Assembly: GCA_042577505.1 (NCBI GenBank)
Contig: JBHPEA010000002.1
Location: 1 to 54,565, forward strand
Direction: 5' to 3'
Length of the DNA stretch: 54,565 nt
Source: JACQSR01 sp042577505
Lineage (GTDB): Archaea; Nanobdellota; Nanobdellia; Woesearchaeales; JACQSR01
This document shows positions 52,539 to 54,565 of the stretch, piece after piece. The notes below the pieces were generated by a model. It was not told the DNA's origin. It searched no databases and worked only from the letters and a program-made list of their open reading frames with translations. The translations under genes were made by a program, and so were the position numbers. Position 1 is the stretch's first letter. Each line of letters opens with the position of its first letter.

Positions 52539-53511
52539 CACCTTCTAAGATCATATCGACATCTAAATAATAATCACATGCAGGATTAACTATCCCATTA
52601 CTTTTATAACAACATAAGCAAGGATTATCTTTGAAAACTTTTACCCCTTTATCATACAATTCTATCTCCCATGGACTTGTTGGCCCAAAGAAGACCACTA
52701 TCTTCTTTCCTAGTGCTGTCCCTATATGTAGAGCTAATGTATCTGTGGTAATTATAATATCACATTCATTAATTATCGAACAAAATTCTAGAAGTGAATT
52801 ATGACAACCTGAATCAACAATTTTGCACTTCACATTAGTCATAATCTTAGAATTTCTCACGACCTCCTCTGGACCCCCTAAAAGTATCATTTCAGCGCCT
52901 ATTTCCCTATCTAATCTTTCAATCAACGTTGAGGTTTTCTCGACTGATAACTTTTTTACTGGCCACTTATGACCACCCCCTGTATTTATGGCAATTTTCA
53001 ACCTGTCTTTCCCAAGTTTTTTTCCAAAATTTTCTCCAAATTCAATAGAATCTTGATCCAAAACCAAATTAGGCTTTTGTTTTTCCCATTTTATCCCAAC
53101 AATCTCCGACATTAATTGTTGATAAGTTTTTCTATTGGCTTTTTTTAATTCGTCGTTCTTTGGTTTTTGACCTTGCTTAGACATATCAAACCACTCTTTT
53201 GTTGAAGGGGTACATTTAATTCCGTTATCCCAATAAAAACCAATTTTTCCACACTTCATACTACTAGCAAGCTTACATGCTCTCTCATCTTCATCCAGAT
53301 TTATTACAAGAAAATAATCTCCCTCAACTTTCTCATCTATTGAAAAAATATTATCAATAAAGGGATTGAGTCTTAGTAAATCTCTAGCTTTATCATCAGT
53401 TACCCAATCAATCGTTGCATTATACTTCTCCTTCAAGGATTCTAGTAGAAAGGTTGTTCTAAGTACATCACCCAGTGCTCCCACTTTAATTAAAAGAATT
53501 CTTACCACCAT
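52522..53511 (-). CDS. GT9 heptosyltransferase-like glycosyltransferase
   Basis: A 329-residue GT-B enzyme of family GT9 (ADP-heptose:LPS heptosyltransferase type). ILLIKVGALGDVLRTTFLLESLKEK is the family's N-terminal signature, and INTGGGHKWPVKKL matches the acceptor/donor loop. LGGPEEVVRNSKI and CDIIITTDTLALHIGTALGKKIVVFFGPTSPWE form the conserved C-terminal donor site. It is the natural user of NDP-heptose made by the kinase, isomerase and fusion enzymes in this window. The start at ATG 53511 is followed by a GTG codon that could also serve. Confidence 0.9.
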   Translation of the reverse strand: MVVRILLIKVGALGDVLRTTFLLESLKEKYNATIDWVTDDKARDLLRLNPFIDNIFSIDEKVEGDYFLVINLDEDERACKLASSMKCGKIGFYWDNGIKCTPSTKEWFDMSKQGQKPKNDELKKANRKTYQQLMSEIVGIKWEKQKPNLVLDQDSIEFGENFGKKLGKDRLKIAINTGGGHKWPVKKLSVEKTSTLIERLDREIGAEMILLGGPEEVVRNSKIMTNVKCKIVDSGCHNSLLEFCSIINECDIIITTDTLALHIGTALGKKIVVFFGPTSPWEIELYDKGVKVFKDNPCLCCYKSNGIVNPACDYYLDVDMILEGVRKVS

Positions 53512-53554
53512 ATAGTTAGGGGAACGTTAGAGTAGATAAAAAACTTATGACAAC

Positions 53555-53566
53555 TTTTAAATAATA
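53555..53566 (+). promoter_or_regulatory. TATA-like box for the DUF4346 gene
   Basis: CTTTTAAATAAT is centred about 26 bases before ATG 53586 with no ribosome binding site between them, indicating a leaderless transcript. Confidence 0.45.
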
Positions 53567-53585
53567 AAGTAAATAAAATTCGAGA

Positions 53586-53915
53586 ATGAAGAAAACAAAA
53601 GGGCCCTATTTTGAAATAACTCACAAAGTCACAAAGACTATTGACACAAACAATCAAAATAAAAAGTGGGATCCGGACAAAAAAGGTTATTTTTTAATTC
53701 GAGTAAATAGAAAAACAAAGGAAATTGATGTGGGTTTTGTTACAAAGAATCATAAACTTACTACACATATTATCGGAAAAAAAGCAGATCTCTTGATGGA
53801 TGCAATAATTAAAGAAAGGCTTGTTTCAAATTACAGCCATGCAGCATACTTAGGAAGGGAACTTTACAAAGCAGAAGTTGCTTTAAAATCAACAAAAAGA
53901 TATCTACAAGATTAA
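53586..53915 (+). CDS. DUF4346-like protein
   Basis: A 109-residue protein of unknown function. KKWDPDKKGYFLIRVNRKTKEIDVGFV and the C-terminal LVSNYSHAAYLGRELYKAEVALKSTKRYLQD match the DUF4346 family as I recall it. That family appears alone or fused to tetrahydropterin-related enzymes in archaea and bacteria. No catalytic motif can be named. It stands alone, divergent from the GT9 gene. A leaderless TATA-like box supports the start. Confidence 0.7.
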   Translation: MKKTKGPYFEITHKVTKTIDTNNQNKKWDPDKKGYFLIRVNRKTKEIDVGFVTKNHKLTTHIIGKKADLLMDAIIKERLVSNYSHAAYLGRELYKAEVALKSTKRYLQD

Positions 53916-53931
53916 GCGAACTTTTATCCTT

Positions 53932-53948
53932 TATTGAATTATTCAATA
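53932..53948. promoter_or_regulatory. 17-base inverted repeat after the DUF4346 gene
   Basis: TATTGAATTATTCAATA has 8-base arms around one base, 16 bases after the DUF4346 stop. A second dyad, TATACT-AC-AGTATA, follows at about 53964-53977. They could be operators for the next gene or a processing site. The geometry (8+1+8) matches the chaperone operon palindrome, but the sequence does not. Confidence 0.35.
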
Positions 53949-53994
53949 TGTCTTATCAAGAATATATACTACAGTATAATATTCATACACTAAT

Positions 53995-54004
53995 CTTTAT
54001 AAAC
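53995..54004 (+). promoter_or_regulatory. TATA-like box for the window-end membrane protein gene
   Basis: CTTTATAAAC lies about 75 bases before ATG 54075. It predicts a leader of roughly 45-50 bases ending in a GGTGGGTGAT ribosome binding site. Confidence 0.45.
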
Positions 54005-54074
54005 TGGCATCAAATTTCCACTTAAGAAATCCAATATTATGGTTTTCAATAAACACGACGGTGGGTGATATAAC

Positions 54075-54565
54075 ATGGAAGAACACGAACATAACAAAGA
54101 AACCCAACATGAACCTAAAGAAGAACACAAACACGAAGGACATAAACACGAAGAGCACAAGCAAGATGAACCAAAGCATGAAGCTCACGAAGAACATTCT
54201 GTGCATAGGCACGTAAAAAAAGCTAAATCATTAAATGTCTGGAAAGTAGCTACTGTTGTTTTAGCAGTAATACTAATTGTTGTTCTATATAGAGGTCCTT
54301 CGTCTGATGGTGGAGTTGCAGACGCACTTTCAGGTGAAGAGGTTGGAGATAAGACAGTTGAATATGTAAATACCAATTTATTACAAGGTCAGGGAACTGC
54401 TACTGTAAATAGCGTTGAAGAAGCAGGCAACCTTTACAAATTACAACTAAGTGTCAATGGTCAAGATATTGATTCATACGCAACTAAAGACGGAAAACTT
54501 TTCTTCCCCCAAGCATTTGACTTGGATGAAGAACTAGAGGTTCCAGAACCACCTGCACCTACAGA
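54075..54565 (+). CDS. Membrane-anchored, probably DsbA-like protein (cut by window end)
   Basis: The reading frame is open to the window edge (163 codons seen). Residues 1-45 are a His/Glu/Lys-rich cytoplasmic tail (EHKHEGHKHEEHKQDEPKHE) that might bind metal. One membrane helix follows (about residues 56-72, KVATVVLAVILIVVLY). The outside part starts GPSSDGGVADALSGEEVG and continues with VEYVNTNLLQGQGTATVNSVEEAG, LYKLQLSVNGQDIDSYATKDGKLFFPQAFD. As I recall, this stalk precedes a thioredoxin-fold DsbA domain in related DPANN proteins, but that domain lies beyond the window and is not seen. The ATG follows GGTGGGTGAT. Confidence 0.7.
   Translation, partial: MEEHEHNKETQHEPKEEHKHEGHKHEEHKQDEPKHEAHEEHSVHRHVKKAKSLNVWKVATVVLAVILIVVLYRGPSSDGGVADALSGEEVGDKTVEYVNTNLLQGQGTATVNSVEEAGNLYKLQLSVNGQDIDSYATKDGKLFFPQAFDLDEELEVPEPPAPT

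Noticed and set aside
53997..54376. Minus-strand open frames with Met/Phe-rich translation near the right edge
   Set aside because: They are antisense to the His/Glu-rich tail of the membrane protein starting at 54075, which has a ribosome binding site and a sensible membrane topology.

Overview
The window looks like an AT-rich archaeal chromosome segment, most likely from a DPANN-type lineage such as Woesearchaeota or Pacearchaeota. This is inferred from gene content, not from a tree. Archaeal markers are a complete nine-gene A-type ATP synthase operon, an RFC clamp-loader large subunit, archaeal NadM, ribosomal protein L15e, a Rad50 homologue, an NMD3-like protein and a bifunctional phosphoglucose/phosphomannose isomerase. 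Many first genes of operons carry a TATA-like box about 25-30 bases before the start codon (leaderless transcripts), while downstream genes carry GGTGAT/GGAGG ribosome binding sites. I see no rRNA, tRNA, CRISPR array or insertion sequence.

Region by region: 1-957 is a valyl-tRNA synthetase cut off by a 42-base inverted repeat at the left edge, almost certainly an assembly artefact. 992-3056 holds rfcL, then a 328-base gap that seems to encode a highly structured non-coding RNA with its own promoter, then nadM. 3057-7581 (minus) is a chaperone operon, grpE-ykgJ-hypothetical-DUF3467-dnaK-dnaJ, divergent from a winged-helix regulator and controlled through a 17-base palindrome. 8117-13060 holds a SpoIIM-like membrane protein, L15e, PGI/PMI, a small membrane protein and Rad50. 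13154-21188 is the ATP synthase operon H-I-K-E-C-F-A-B-D. 21255-25207 holds a secreted protein with 98 cysteines, a TauE/SafE-type permease, a short NMD3-like protein and a hemerythrin-like protein.

From 25348 to 53511 nearly everything makes surface polysaccharide. Two Wzx-like flippases flank the first half. A minus-strand operon (33980 to 26841) encodes three SDR epimerases/reductases, a methyltransferase, a radical SAM protein, a split transketolase and a TIGR04372-like glycosyltransferase. A plus operon (34094-37893) encodes two tandem DegT aminotransferases, a heptose-kinase-like PfkB protein and a GmhA-like isomerase. Opposite it lie a B12-binding radical SAM protein and a nucleotidyltransferase-phosphatase fusion (HldE-C plus GmhB). 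The long plus operon 42624-52538 is a nonulosonic (sialic/legionaminic-type) acid locus: NeuA, a CBS-SDR fusion, NeuB, NeuC, a HAD phosphatase, an ATP-grasp ligase, a DegT aminotransferase, a GT-B-like glycosyltransferase and an NTase-fold protein with a decayed active site. A GT9 heptosyltransferase-like gene runs against its end. Together these suggest that an archaeon makes NDP-heptose (transketolase for sedoheptulose-7-phosphate, then isomerase, kinase, phosphatase, nucleotidyltransferase, heptosyltransferase) and a CMP-activated nonulosonic acid for its envelope glycans.

The right edge (53586-54565) has a DUF4346 protein and the start of a membrane-anchored, probably DsbA-like protein that runs off the window.
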